Source of the DNA: JAIVJZ01 sp035296385
Lineage (GTDB): Bacteria; Acidobacteriota; Blastocatellia; Pyrinomonadales; Pyrinomonadaceae
NCBI GenBank assembly: GCA_035296385.1
Contig: DATHBB010000180.1
Span: 1-47,067, forward strand
DNA length: 47,067 bases
Direction: 5' to 3'
The notes below the pieces were generated by a model that ran no database searches, was not told the origin of the DNA, and saw nothing but the letters and a program-made list of their open reading frames with translations. Each line of letters opens with the position of its first letter. Position 1 is the first letter of the stretch. Shown here piece by piece: positions 25,304 to 33,698 of the stretch. The position numbers and the translations under genes are program-made.

Positions 25304-25819
25304 TCATTCGACGACGACCAGCACGTCGCCCGCGTTCACGGTCGCGCCCGGCTCGGCGCGCACTTCGACGACCGTGCCCGTCTTCGGCGACTTCAACTCG
25401 TTCTGCATCTTCATCGCCTCGACGACGATTAGCCCGTCGCCCGCTTCAACGCTTGCGCCGGCCTCCGTCAGCACGCGCACGACCTTGCCCGGCATCGAAG
25501 CCACGACTTGAGCGCGCCCGCCCTGCGCCTCCGCGCCCGCTCCGCGCGCGCCCCGCAGGCGCTTCGGATCAATAAAAGTTACTTCGTAAGCGGAGTCATG
25601 CACGCGCACTTCTCGCCGCCCGCGCGCCGCCGTCACCGCGTCGCCCTCGACGCGACATTCATAGACTCCGCCGCCGTGCATCAGAAGATAGACACCCGCC
25701 TCCGGCTCATGCGCTTCCAGTTCGTAGAGGCGTCCGTCAACCTCCGCCCAGACGCGCGCGCCGTCGCGCCGGATTTCGAGGTCATGCTTTGTGCCTGCTA
25801 TTTCTGCTATGAGTTTCAT
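25304..25819 (-). CDS. Biotin/lipoyl-attachment domain protein (BCCP-like)
   Basis: A 171-residue carrier protein. The C-terminal 80 residues form a biotinyl domain with EAMKM at 134-138, K137 being the biotinylation site, between VVASMPGKVVRVLTEAGASV and the ELKSPKTGTVVEV strand. The N-terminal 90 residues resemble the linker region of propionyl/acetyl-CoA carboxylase alpha subunits. The biotin carboxylase gene is 1.1 kb upstream on the same strand and lacks its own biotinyl domain, so these two probably make a split alpha subunit. A plus-strand gene now stands between them. Carboxyltransferase is not in the window. Confidence 0.9.
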   Translation of the reverse strand: MKLIAEIAGTKHDLEIRRDGARVWAEVDGRLYELEAHEPEAGVYLLMHGGGVYECRVEGDAVTAARGRREVRVHDSAYEVTFIDPKRLRGARGAGAEAQGGRAQVVASMPGKVVRVLTEAGASVEAGDGLIVVEAMKMQNELKSPKTGTVVEVRAEPGATVNAGDVLVVVE

Positions 25820-26194
25820 CGTAAATTTATGTCGGCGGCGCGGGCGCTGGGTTCCTGCCGTCGAAAGTGAATGTTAGTTAAACGCAATCTCCGTCGCCAC
25901 ACGCTTCGCGCCCGTCTCCGACGTTGCATCGCGTCTCACTTTTGCGCCGACGAGTTCGCGCGCGAAGGTTTGTTGACACTCTTATATGTCCGTTGTATAA
26001 GCGTTGGCGAAGCTAGAGCGTTCTCACTTTAACGTGCACCTCACACGTGCGCTTCACACTTAACCTCTAACTCAACCTCGCTGTCCACTTTTGCTAATCG
26101 CATCGGTTCTTTCGCACGGCTTCACGCCGCCGGAGACGCTATTCACCGGCGTACCCTGACGGAAGAACCGACGAACACCTCAAGGAGAATCCTC
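25820..26194. other. Intergenic region with a strong promoter
   Basis: This 375-bp gap between two divergent genes holds a near-consensus promoter at 25973-26001, then a leader of roughly 190 nt before the ATG at 26195. The leader contains no obvious riboswitch that I can name. Confidence 0.6.
25973..26001 (+). promoter_or_regulatory. Strong sigma70-type promoter
   Basis: Perfect TTGACA (25973-25978), 17-nt spacer, TATAAG (25996-26001). It reads toward the exported protein gene at 26195 and predicts a 5' leader of about 190 nt. Confidence 0.82.
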
Positions 26195-26797
26195 ATGTCG
26201 AAAAATGATTCCTCAAAACAACGCAGCAGAAAGTTATGGTTCGTCTCACTCGCCGTCTGCCTGATGCTGGCGGCGGTGTTGCTATCGCCGCTCGGCAGTA
26301 AGAGGCTTTATGCCGCGCGCACGGAAGCTGCGACCACTGCGCCCGTGCCCTTTCAGGCAGTCAGGTCGCCCTGGACGGCGGTTGGATCAACCGGCGTCAT
26401 TGACGAGGCTTCCGCCAACTTCCACGCGTTCGGCTCCGCCGACATCGGTTTCAGGGCCGGTTCGCCCGGCACGCTCATCACCGCCCGCTACAACGTGACG
26501 AACACGTTCGACAACAACTCCGATCCGAACTTCCCCGGCTGGACGACGCTCGAAATGGGTTCCAACGCGCCCATCAATACTATCATCGAAGCCAGACTGT
26601 TCAGGATCAAAACCTGTGACTTCACGCCGGAACTCCTCTGCATCGCCAGAAACCGGAGCAACGATTTCCCGTGCGCGCGATGTAGCATCCAGACTCCGAT
26701 AGACTTCACCTCTAACTTATATTATGTGGAAGTCGTGCTGGATCGTACCTCCGCCACCACGTCGTTCCCGCGCATGTTCACCCTGCGCCTCTTCTGA
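26195..26797 (+). CDS. Hypothetical exported protein
   Basis: A 200-residue protein I do not recognise. It begins with a basic patch (residues 1-12) and a hydrophobic segment (SLAVCLMLAAVLLSPL, about 18-33) that serves as a signal peptide or anchor. The rest looks like a beta-rich secreted domain (SANFHAFGSADIGFRAGSPG) with four cysteines around 144-160 (KTCDFTPELLCIARN, PCARCS), likely disulfide-bonded. A clean AAGGAG precedes the ATG. A strong promoter lies upstream and a 20-bp hairpin downstream, so it is a stand-alone unit inserted between the biotin carboxylase and its carrier gene. Confidence 0.8.
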   Translation: MSKNDSSKQRSRKLWFVSLAVCLMLAAVLLSPLGSKRLYAARTEAATTAPVPFQAVRSPWTAVGSTGVIDEASANFHAFGSADIGFRAGSPGTLITARYNVTNTFDNNSDPNFPGWTTLEMGSNAPINTIIEARLFRIKTCDFTPELLCIARNRSNDFPCARCSIQTPIDFTSNLYYVEVVLDRTSATTSFPRMFTLRLF

Positions 26798-26826
26798 TGC
26801 CTGAGACGAGACGCTCGCGCCGCAGT

Positions 26827-26875
26827 TTAATCGCCGGTCGGTTGATGCCCGACGGATCAACCGACCGGCGATTAA
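26827..26875. terminator. 20-bp perfect hairpin after the exported protein gene
   Basis: TTAATCGCCGGTCGGTTGAT (26827-26846) and its exact inverse (26856-26875) with a 9-nt loop. It lies between two convergent genes and has no clear T-run; likely bidirectional transcript end. Confidence 0.68.
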
Positions 26876-26953
26876 CGCATCACGCCGCTCAACGCTACGA
26901 CATCAACGTCCGCCGAATTTAAGAGCGTAAATCCTGACGCGCGCGAACCCCGA

Positions 26954-28525
26954 TCAAAGACGAGATTGATGGAGCGCAATTCGTCCGGCGAGTTTCCACC
27001 CGCCGGATTGCGTGTCGCGCGCCGCCGACTGCTGCTGCTGCTGTTGCGGCATCGGCGATGCGAATTTCGCGTTGCTCTCATGGGCGAGCGCGGCGGCGAT
27101 GATGGCGATGTCGCGGCGCGTCTTGTCGTCGGTTGACTCGTCGGCGTCCTCTTTGCGCGCGGCTTCTTTGGCGGCGTCGCGGCGTCGGTTGAAGCGTTCG
27201 ATGAAGCCTGTGTCGAGTCGCCCGGCGATGAACTCGGCGTCGCGCATGATCTCGCGGAAGAAGGGAAGCGTGGTCTTGATGCCGCCGACCGTGTACTCCG
27301 CGAGCGCGCGTCGCATGCGCTCGCAGGCTTCGTCGCGCGTGCGCCCCCACGCGGCGAGTTTCGAGATCATCGGATCGTAGTAGATGGAAACTTCCGCGCC
27401 CGCATAGACGCCGCCGTCGTCGCGCACGTTCGGCCCCGCAGGCACATGCAAGTGCGTGATGCGACCGGGCGAGGGGAGGAAATTGTTGTCGGGGTCTTCC
27501 GCATAGACTCGGCACTCGATGGCGTGGCCGCGCCACTCGACATCGTCCTGTGTGAAGGAGAGCGGCTGGCCTGCGGCGACCGTGATCTGCTCGCGCACGA
27601 GATCAATTCCGGTGACGAGTTCCGTCACCGGATGCTCGACTTGCAGGCGCGTGTTCATCTCAAGGAAATAGAAATCGCGCGTCACGTCGGAGACGAGAAA
27701 CTCGATTGTGCCCGCGCCGACATAGTTCGCCGCGCGCGCGATCTCTACGGCAGACGCGCCCATACGCGCGCGCAAGCCAGCATCGTTGATCGGCGAGGGA
27801 CATTCTTCGATGACCTTCTGGTGGCGGCGCTGGATGGAGCACTCGCGTTCGCCGAGATGGACGGTGTGGCCGTGCGCGTCGGCGAAGATTTGAATCTCGA
27901 TGTGGCGCGGGCGCTCGACGGCTTTTTCCAGGTAGACCGAAGCGTCGCCGAAGGCCGCGAGCGCCTCGGACTGCGCGGCCTCGAAGCCGGACGCGATCTC
28001 GTCGTCAGACGCGATGAGGCGCATGCCTTTGCCGCCGCCGCCCGCAGCCGCCTTGAGCATCACGGGATAACCGAAACTCGCCGCCGTCTCTCTCGCCTCA
28101 TCAGTCGAACGCAAAGCCTCGGTCGTGCCCGGGACGACGGGCGCGCCCGCCGCGATGGCCGCGCGCCGCGCGTTCGTCTTCGACCCCATCAACTCCATCG
28201 CTTCGGGCGGCGGCCCGATGAAAGTTATCCCCGCAGCCGCGCACGCGCGCGCAAACTCCGCATTCTCCGCGAGGAATCCGTAACCCGGGTGAATCGCCTC
28301 CGCGCCCGACATGCGCGCCGCTCCGATGATGCGCTCGATGCTGAGATAACTCTCGGCGGAGGGCGCGGCGCCGACGAGGTAGGCTTCGTCGGCGAGACGC
28401 ACGTGGAGCGCCGCCGCGTCCGCCTCCGAATAGACGGCCACCGTACGGATGTCCAACTCGCGACACGCGCGCATCACGCGCACGGCGATCTCACCCCGAT
28501 TGGCGATCAGAATTTTACGAAACAT
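26954..28525 (-). CDS. Biotin carboxylase subunit of an acyl-CoA carboxylase
   Basis: Biotin carboxylase carboxylates biotin with bicarbonate and ATP, feeding acetyl- or propionyl-CoA carboxylation. The 523 residues show MFRKILIANRGEIAVRVMRAC at the start, IHPGYGFLAENAEFA, the glycine-rich ATP loop KAAAGGGGKGMRL, ERECSIQRRHQKVIEECPS, EMNTRLQVEHPVTE and the C-terminal KLAAWGRTRDEA. About 455-523 is an extra tail with a poly-Gln run and GGWKLAGR, like the start of the linker in fused alpha subunits. This supports a split of an ancestral BC-BCCP chain, the BCCP part being 25304-25819. The heptamer element lies just before the start. Confidence 0.95.
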   Translation of the reverse strand: MFRKILIANRGEIAVRVMRACRELDIRTVAVYSEADAAALHVRLADEAYLVGAAPSAESYLSIERIIGAARMSGAEAIHPGYGFLAENAEFARACAAAGITFIGPPPEAMELMGSKTNARRAAIAAGAPVVPGTTEALRSTDEARETAASFGYPVMLKAAAGGGGKGMRLIASDDEIASGFEAAQSEALAAFGDASVYLEKAVERPRHIEIQIFADAHGHTVHLGERECSIQRRHQKVIEECPSPINDAGLRARMGASAVEIARAANYVGAGTIEFLVSDVTRDFYFLEMNTRLQVEHPVTELVTGIDLVREQITVAAGQPLSFTQDDVEWRGHAIECRVYAEDPDNNFLPSPGRITHLHVPAGPNVRDDGGVYAGAEVSIYYDPMISKLAAWGRTRDEACERMRRALAEYTVGGIKTTLPFFREIMRDAEFIAGRLDTGFIERFNRRRDAAKEAARKEDADESTDDKTRRDIAIIAAALAHESNAKFASPMPQQQQQQSAARDTQSGGWKLAGRIALHQSRL

Positions 28526-28533
28526 AGAAGACT

Positions 28534-28626
28534 GTCCGTGGTCAGTTGTCCGTTGTCAGTTGTAATTTTTAAGCGGTACTTGTGTAACACAAACAACGTA
28601 CAACTGACCACTGACAATGGACAGTT
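28534..28626. repeat. Inverted heptamer element, GTCMGTT sub-family
   Basis: Left arm 28534-28561 has four 7-bp units (GTCCGTG, GTCAGTT, GTCCGTT, GTCAGTT). Right arm 28602-28626 has three inverted units plus AGTT. The loop is 40 nt and AT-rich. It lies between the DUF3592-like gene and the biotin carboxylase; the right arm touches the stop of the former. Confidence 0.88.
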
Positions 28627-28915
28627 AAACAACTGCGGAGTTGGCGGGGCGGCGTGGGTCGAAGCGGACGGTGATGGGTGCGCCCGGGTAGTAGTCGGCC
28701 TGACGTTGGCGTTGCGTGTCGTCGAGCGTCTGGGAGGATTCGTATTCGACGCCGTTGACGTTGTAGGTGTAGAAGATGTTCGTGATGTCGCCCGCGTCGG
28801 TCGTCGTCACGTCGAGGACGACGCCTTCGCCGACGCGTCCGGTGCGCAATAGCTGCGCGCGGCGCGTGGCTTCCGTGTCGTCCTGCTTCCGCTTGAATAG
28901 ATCGAGTAGTCCCAT
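28625..28915 (-). CDS. Small DUF3592-like protein
   Basis: A 96-residue protein. It starts MGLLDLFKRKQDD, then LRTGRVGEGVVLDVTTTD and FYTYNVNGVEYESSQTLD, ending YYPGAPITVRFDPRRPANS. The pattern (variable-topology strands, Y-x-V-x-G-x-x-Y, and a Y-x-P-G-x-x-V-x-Y/F-D-P-x-x-P end) resembles DUF3592 domains, but there are no membrane segments here. It lies 20 nt after the zinc-ribbon membrane protein gene, so probably the same transcript. Function unknown. Confidence 0.75.
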   Translation of the reverse strand: MGLLDLFKRKQDDTEATRRAQLLRTGRVGEGVVLDVTTTDAGDITNIFYTYNVNGVEYESSQTLDDTQRQRQADYYPGAPITVRFDPRRPANSAVV

Positions 28916-28935
28916 TCGCTTACGGGCGAGGCACG

Positions 28936-29877
28936 TCAGGGTTTGCGATTGCCGTTCGTGACGGCGGAGTTGCGCGAAGTTGGTTGCGGCAGCGGCGGGG
29001 CGGGGATGATCACGCCGTCGCGGATCATCAGATCGTCCCCGGTGCCGAGCGTCTTGTCTTTGCCCGGCAGGCGCAGCTTGTAGTTGGTGAAGGAGAGTGC
29101 TTCGCCCGAAACGTCCGCGCCGACGGCGGTGCGCAGGGCGACGGGGCGGAGCGGCACGTTCGCTCCGGCGCGCGTCGCGCTCGCTTTCGCCGGCGACGAC
29201 GCGGGCGGCAAGGCGGCGATGGCCGACTGCGGTTCGTAAGCCTCCGAACTCATCGTCGCGATCAGACGCGCGACCGAGCCGTCGGGGTCGGGCAATTTTT
29301 GTAAATCTTCGGCGGTGGCGGGAAACGAGTTGAAACGCGCGCGGTATTCGTAGAGCACTTTGATCGCTTCGTAGCCCTCGACGTTCTTTGCCGCCTCAAC
29401 GGCGCGCTCACGCTGGCGCAGGCGTTCGGGGATCGTCAGGCCGATCAGAACCGTCAGGCCGACGGCCAGCACCACGGACAAGTTGAAACCGGCGGTAGCG
29501 ACCCTGAGACCCGTGAAGCGTTGAGGCTCGCGCGCGATCCTGGCCGAGACGCGCGCGCCCGCCCAGATAATTGCGAACAGGAGCGGCAGCGCCAACCACT
29601 TCAGACGCCACGCAGCGGTCTCTCCGGCGGCGACCACGCTCCAGAAGTCGAACGTCGGGGCGGGCTTCTGCGCGAAGAACGAGACAGCCGTGTTGGCGAG
29701 GAAAGCGACGAGCAGGAGCGCGCTCGAAGCGCCGACGCCGAGCGCGCTCAGGTAAGAGGGCAGTTCCTTTTCAGGACGCGCCAGCGGCGGGCCGACGGCG
29801 TGTGCGCCGCAGGCATGACAGGCTTCCGTCAGAAGATCGCCGTTCGTCTTTGAACCGCAGCATGGACAGATATTCAA
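28936..29877 (-). CDS. Membrane protein with N-terminal zinc ribbon, function unknown
   Basis: About 313 residues. The N-terminus carries two Cys pairs (CPCCG and, 15 residues on, CHACG) that should bind one zinc. Three hydrophobic segments follow (ALGVGASSALLLVAFLA, LKWLALPLLFAIIWAGA, FNLSVVLAVGLTVLIG), then a soluble C-terminal domain with PATAEDLQKLPDPDGS and LPGKDKTLGTGDDLMIRDGVI, which resembles the type II secretion G-like sequence D-P-W-G repeats in helices only loosely. The start is uncertain: TTG at 29877 has GAGG upstream; TTG at 29910 is also possible. I cannot assign a function. Confidence 0.72.
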   Translation of the reverse strand: MNICPCCGSKTNGDLLTEACHACGAHAVGPPLARPEKELPSYLSALGVGASSALLLVAFLANTAVSFFAQKPAPTFDFWSVVAAGETAAWRLKWLALPLLFAIIWAGARVSARIAREPQRFTGLRVATAGFNLSVVLAVGLTVLIGLTIPERLRQRERAVEAAKNVEGYEAIKVLYEYRARFNSFPATAEDLQKLPDPDGSVARLIATMSSEAYEPQSAIAALPPASSPAKASATRAGANVPLRPVALRTAVGADVSGEALSFTNYKLRLPGKDKTLGTGDDLMIRDGVIIPAPPLPQPTSRNSAVTNGNRKP

Positions 29878-29972
29878 TGTGGGAGACCTCAAATTTATAA
29901 GATGACGCAAACGATAAACGAGAACTAATTAAATAACGCACCGGCGACCGAAACTGTTCCTACTCCAGCACC

Positions 29973-30713
29973 CTAGCGCGACGCGGGCGCGATCTTCGAC
30001 GTGGGCGGATTATCTTTGCCGTCGCCCGACGCCGCTGTAGCGCGTCCAGTCTTAGATGCGTCTTTAGCCGCTTCCGCTGCTGCGATTGCCACGTCCGCGC
30101 GCCAAACTTCGCGCCACGTGTGATACATGCGATGCGCGAACGTCCAGTAGGAGCCGACGGCGAGAATCCAGAGCACGGCGGGCATCCGGTTGGCGAAGTA
30201 GTTCGCAGAGCCCGGGTGCGTCGAAAGACCGCCGATGATCAAGAGTACCACACGTTCCGGTCGGCGCAGGAAGCCCACGTCGCACTTCGGGATGAGGCTT
30301 TCGGCGCGCGCGCTCGCGTAGGAGACCAGCACCGAACCCATCATCGCCGCGCCCGCCAGAAAGACGTTCAGAGTTGAATGAAACTCCGTGTCGCGCGCGT
30401 AGAAGACCATCAGCCCGACGAAGACGACCATGTCGGAGAGGCGGTCGAGCGACGAATCGAGAAAGCCGCCGAAGCGCGTGACGCGACCCGAAAGGCGCGC
30501 CACCTGCCCGTCGAGCATGTCAAACAGGTTGGCGATGATCAGTATGACGCCCGCCCAGAAAAAATTGCCGAAGCCGAATAGCAGGCCGGAGAGCACGTTG
30601 ACGCCGACGCCGATGACCGTCAGCACGTTCGGGTTGATGCGCCCATAGGCCAGCCAGCGCACCATCGCGCCGATGATTCGCTGTGCCCCGCGCCCGATGC
30701 TCGTCCCGAACAA
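29973..30713 (-). CDS. CDP-alcohol phosphatidyltransferase
   Basis: A 246-residue integral membrane enzyme that joins CDP-diacylglycerol to an alcohol such as glycerol phosphate or inositol phosphate. The family signature D-x2-D-G-x2-A-R-x8-G-x3-D-x3-D is complete: D65, D68, G69, A72, R73, then G82, D86 and D90. At least four hydrophobic spans are visible, including VLTVIGVGVNVLSGLLFGFG and FFWAGVILIIANLF. The C-terminal 30 residues are a Lys/Ala/Ser-rich tail. The exact product (PG-phosphate or PI-phosphate) cannot be decided. TTG at 30713 is the likely start. Confidence 0.9.
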   Translation of the reverse strand: MFGTSIGRGAQRIIGAMVRWLAYGRINPNVLTVIGVGVNVLSGLLFGFGNFFWAGVILIIANLFDMLDGQVARLSGRVTRFGGFLDSSLDRLSDMVVFVGLMVFYARDTEFHSTLNVFLAGAAMMGSVLVSYASARAESLIPKCDVGFLRRPERVVLLIIGGLSTHPGSANYFANRMPAVLWILAVGSYWTFAHRMYHTWREVWRADVAIAAAEAAKDASKTGRATAASGDGKDNPPTSKIAPASR

Positions 30714-30888
30714 CTTTCTCTACAGCCTTTCTTCTAAAACGCCACCCGGAGACGGTTTATCGCCCCCGAAATAAACAGTGCATGATAGGGATGCGGGTAA
30801 GGGTCTGTCAAGAAAAGTGCGGGAATTGAGAGCGGGCGAAGCCCCGTAACTCGAATCCTTATTGCCGGAACAGTTGAGCAGGCGCGAG

Positions 30889-31785
30889 CTATCTGAACGC
30901 GTCGCAGGCGGAATTCTCCACCTCGCCGAAGAGTCCGAGCGCCAGCCTGTAGCCCATATAGACGCTCATCGTGTTCACTTTCGACACCTTATCATCGTGG
31001 CTGTGGAGAACATTTTGCCATTCGCTCGACAAAGCGTGAAGGGCGATAGCGGGTATTTTCCGCTCCAGAAACGAACTCGAATCCGTGTCGCCCTCGCGAA
31101 TCGTGCCCTGCTGAAACGGCATCTCCATGCGCTTGGCCAACTCGGCGGCGCGCGCCACGAGTTTCTTGCTGGAGATGCCCGTCTCCGCCTGCGGGATGCC
31201 GAGGCCGAGGCTGTCTATATTGATCATGGCGCAATAGCGTCCGAGGTCTTCTTTAGCAATGGCCTTGACCATCGCGCGCGACCCGATCAGCCCCTCTTCT
31301 TCTCTCCCGAAGCCGACGAACAACACGGTCTTCTTGAGCGGCACGTCCTTGATGGTTTTGTAGATGTGAGCTATCGCGACGATGCCCGTCCAGTTGTCAA
31401 CCGCGCCGCACCCGTGACTCACTTTGTCGTAGTGCGCGCCGACAACGATCAACTCCGGCGTGCTCCCTTGCTTGCGCAGCACGACGTTCTCCACGTTATT
31501 CAACTTCTCGACGGAGATGTCCGAGGCCGGCGCGCCCATCTTCATAAAGAGCGCCTTGACGCCCTCAAGTCGTTCCGCGTTGCTGCGGCACGGGACTGCC
31601 TTGATGTCTTCCTGAATTTGTTCGGGAGTGGAAAAGGTAGCTTTGCGTTGCTGCTGCGGCTGTTGCTGGCCGCCCGTCTGCCGCGCAGGTAACGCCGTAA
31701 CGCCACGCGTGTTGTGAGGCGCGAGGAGAAACGCGACCGCCGCGACGAGCGATAAACAGATGAGGCATGAGCGATGGGCGCGCAT
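30889..31785 (-). CDS. Exported M28-family zinc aminopeptidase
   Basis: A 298-residue secreted peptidase of the M28 (aminopeptidase Y/ QC-like) family. A signal peptide covers about 1-28 (SLVAAVAFLLAPHNTRG) and a Gln-rich linker follows (39-47). Zinc ligands appear in order: H118 and D120 in VVGAHYDKVS, D130 in AVDNWTG, the EE pair in FGREEEGLIGS (about 152), D in MINIDSLGLG and H in NVLHSHDDK near residue 266. All five expected metal ligands are present. It is the first of two exported-protein genes on this strand; the other is 27 nt upstream. Confidence 0.93.
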   Translation of the reverse strand: MRAHRSCLICLSLVAAVAFLLAPHNTRGVTALPARQTGGQQQPQQQRKATFSTPEQIQEDIKAVPCRSNAERLEGVKALFMKMGAPASDISVEKLNNVENVVLRKQGSTPELIVVGAHYDKVSHGCGAVDNWTGIVAIAHIYKTIKDVPLKKTVLFVGFGREEEGLIGSRAMVKAIAKEDLGRYCAMINIDSLGLGIPQAETGISSKKLVARAAELAKRMEMPFQQGTIREGDTDSSSFLERKIPAIALHALSSEWQNVLHSHDDKVSKVNTMSVYMGYRLALGLFGEVENSACDAFR

Positions 31786-31812
31786 AAAATTAAACTTCTC
31801 TCTGCCCTGGCA

Positions 31813-32733
31813 TTAACGACCGCCGCGACGCCCGCCGTCGTTCACGTCTTGAAGCTTCGGGCTTTTCCGCCGTTGCAATTCCTTCCACACGAGCGTCACG
31901 CTGCCGTCCGAGGCGCGGCTCACCACGCGGAAGGAGACGAGCACGTCCGCCGGTTTGCGCATCTTGCTCTGCTCGTTGTCCGCCCTGTACGTGATCGAAC
32001 GAAGCACGTATGTCATGGCGGGGCGCACGTACATCGCCGCCCCGTAGACGTGATTCCGCACGCGGAATCCGACCTTATTCATCTCGTACTGGCGCTGCGC
32101 GCCGTCGAGCGAAGTCGGCGGGGCGAACTCGGCAAGGTAATCCACTCCGGCGCTGCCCAGCGTCACGGCGTCGAGCGGCACGTCGCCGAGCGCGGTCAGG
32201 AAGCCGAGAGATTCGCCCGCGAATCCGGCGCGAAAAATCCCGTCGCGCAGCCACACATCGGCGCGCTGCCCCCACTGATGACCGCCGCTCCTGAACGAGT
32301 AGAACGACCCGCCGCCGGGCACGGGCGGGATGGCGTCCACGCAGGAACCGTTAGCGTGCAGCAGGCGCGGGTCTTCGCGGCAGTCGCTCTGCGGCAGCAA
32401 GCGCACGATGCCGGTATTGGGCTGCCGTAGGAACGCCGCGAACGCTTCGCGCTCACCGTCTGACGGGAAGAGCAGACGCTTATGCTCCTCCGTCATCTTC
32501 CGTTTCGGTATGGGCAGAGACGGTCGGCGATTCGCCATCGTGCGGCGGCGCGTTACCTCGTCCATAGCCCTCTCCAACTCGCGCCTGCGCGCGTCGCGCC
32601 TCGCCGCTTCCATCTGCTGCGCGCGGAGTTGCTCCATAGTCTCAGATGTACTCTGCCCCCGCGCTTCGCCTGCGAAGCACGCGAGCAACACGATTGACGC
32701 CGCCAATCCCAGACCTGCGATAGAGGGTCGCAT
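31813..32733 (-). CDS. Hypothetical exported protein
   Basis: A 306-residue protein of unknown function with a signal peptide (MRPSIAGLGLAASIVLLACFAGEARG). Residues 30-70 are strongly charged and probably a helix or coiled coil (QQMEAARRDARRRELERAMDEV). The remaining part looks beta-rich, with GGGSFYSFRSGGHQWGQRADVWL and FRAGFAGESLGFLTALGDVPL. There is a possible lipobox-like LLAC at 16-19, so a lipoprotein is not excluded. It is followed after 27 nt by the M28 peptidase gene; the two may be co-expressed. No family recognised. Confidence 0.78.
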   Translation of the reverse strand: MRPSIAGLGLAASIVLLACFAGEARGQSTSETMEQLRAQQMEAARRDARRRELERAMDEVTRRRTMANRRPSLPIPKRKMTEEHKRLLFPSDGEREAFAAFLRQPNTGIVRLLPQSDCREDPRLLHANGSCVDAIPPVPGGGSFYSFRSGGHQWGQRADVWLRDGIFRAGFAGESLGFLTALGDVPLDAVTLGSAGVDYLAEFAPPTSLDGAQRQYEMNKVGFRVRNHVYGAAMYVRPAMTYVLRSITYRADNEQSKMRKPADVLVSFRVVSRASDGSVTLVWKELQRRKSPKLQDVNDGGRRGGR

Positions 32734-33139
32734 GACTGTTCTCCTTACAGATAAGACTCCCCGCTTGAAGTCAACGCTACTTCGCGTTCGGCTTGCATGA
32801 GTTGTTGGTACTGCGTCGGGCTACTTAACTTCTCCGAGAGGTTGTTCGAGAAGTCCCGTCAGGGACGTTTGCTGGTAGCCAGCACTTGAGTGCTGGGAAT
32901 CAGATGAGATGGTGTATCCGAGTCCCGTAGGGACGATTGAAGATCGTGATAAATAACTTTCAATCGTCCCTACGGGACTCGACTCAATAATTCATGCTCG
33001 GTAACCCCAGCACTCAAGTGCTGGGCTACTAGCAAACGTCCCTACGGGACTTTTCAAACAGCTTCTGAGGTATCAATCTTTCAAATTGTTAAAGGTCGTG
33101 GCGGGCGCGGGGCGGGGAGCGTGTGCGAGGCGTCCGCCT
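32734..33139. other. Intergenic region dominated by a composite palindrome
   Basis: This 406-bp gap contains the nested inverted-repeat unit at 32851-33052 and no ORF with coding character. The genes on both sides are on the minus strand. Confidence 0.7.
32851..33052. repeat. Composite nested palindrome (GTCCCTACGGGAC type)
   Basis: An outer pair of 47-bp arms (32851-32897 and 33006-33052) is nearly perfectly inverted. Each arm itself contains two short palindromes: GTCCCGTAGGGAC and CCAGCACTTGAGTGCTGG. Inside lies a second pair of 23-bp perfect arms (32919-32941 and 32959-32981) with another GTCCCGTAGGGAC copy. So four copies of the 13-bp palindrome are arranged symmetrically over 200 bp. 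This resembles REP/BIME clusters spread by a RAYT-type transposase; none is present in the window. Confidence 0.88.
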
Positions 33140-33637
33140 TCAGTCGCCTTTGTCGGTCTCTTTCGCTTTCAACTCGTCGTGCAGGGTGGTGAGGCGGCGA
33201 ATCTCGAAGTTGCGCGCGCCGTTGGGCGTGCGGACGACGACTTCGTCGCCCTCTTCGCGTCCCATCAAACTCTTGCCGACGGGCGAGGTGGTGGAGATGA
33301 GTCCGCCCTGCGGGTCGCTCTCTTCGGGCGTAACGAGGCGGTAGGTCACTTCCTCGTCGCGTTCGGCGTCGTAGAGCAAAAGCGTCGAGCCATAGGCGGC
33401 CTTGCCGTGGGGCACTTTGGTGACATCAATCGAGGAGACTTCGCGCAGGCGCTGGCGCAACTGACCGATGCGCGCCTGAACGAACTGCTGGCGCGCGAGC
33501 GCGGCGTGATATTCGGCGTTCTCGCGCAAATCGCCCCACTCCTTCGCCGTCTTGATCTGTTTCGGGAGATGCACGCGCAACTCCGTGTCGAGTTCGTCGA
33601 GTTCCGCCTGCAAACGGTCTTTGATGTTCTGTGTCAC
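33140..33637 (-). CDS. GreA/GreB-family transcription elongation factor
   Basis: Gre factors rescue backtracked RNA polymerase by stimulating transcript cleavage. The 165-residue protein begins with the antiparallel coiled coil, whose tip carries the acidic residues in KEWGDLRENAEYHAA (about 31-45). The C-terminal FKBP-like domain has YRLVTPEESDPQGGLISTTSPVGKSLMGREEGDEVVVRTPNG (about 99-146 region). The tip Asp-Glu arrangement is intact, so cleavage activity is expected. Whether it is GreA or GreB cannot be set from sequence alone. The start ATG at 33637 is followed directly by the coiled coil. Confidence 0.93.
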   Translation of the reverse strand: MTQNIKDRLQAELDELDTELRVHLPKQIKTAKEWGDLRENAEYHAALARQQFVQARIGQLRQRLREVSSIDVTKVPHGKAAYGSTLLLYDAERDEEVTYRLVTPEESDPQGGLISTTSPVGKSLMGREEGDEVVVRTPNGARNFEIRRLTTLHDELKAKETDKGD

Positions 33638-33698
33638 TATCGAGCCACCCCGTTGATTCAGAATATAGCCAAAGTAAGAGAAGGGGTAAAGAAAAAAA

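Noticed and set aside
27446..28852. A 468-codon plus-strand open frame
   Set aside because: It is antisense to the clear biotin carboxylase gene and has shadow-type composition.
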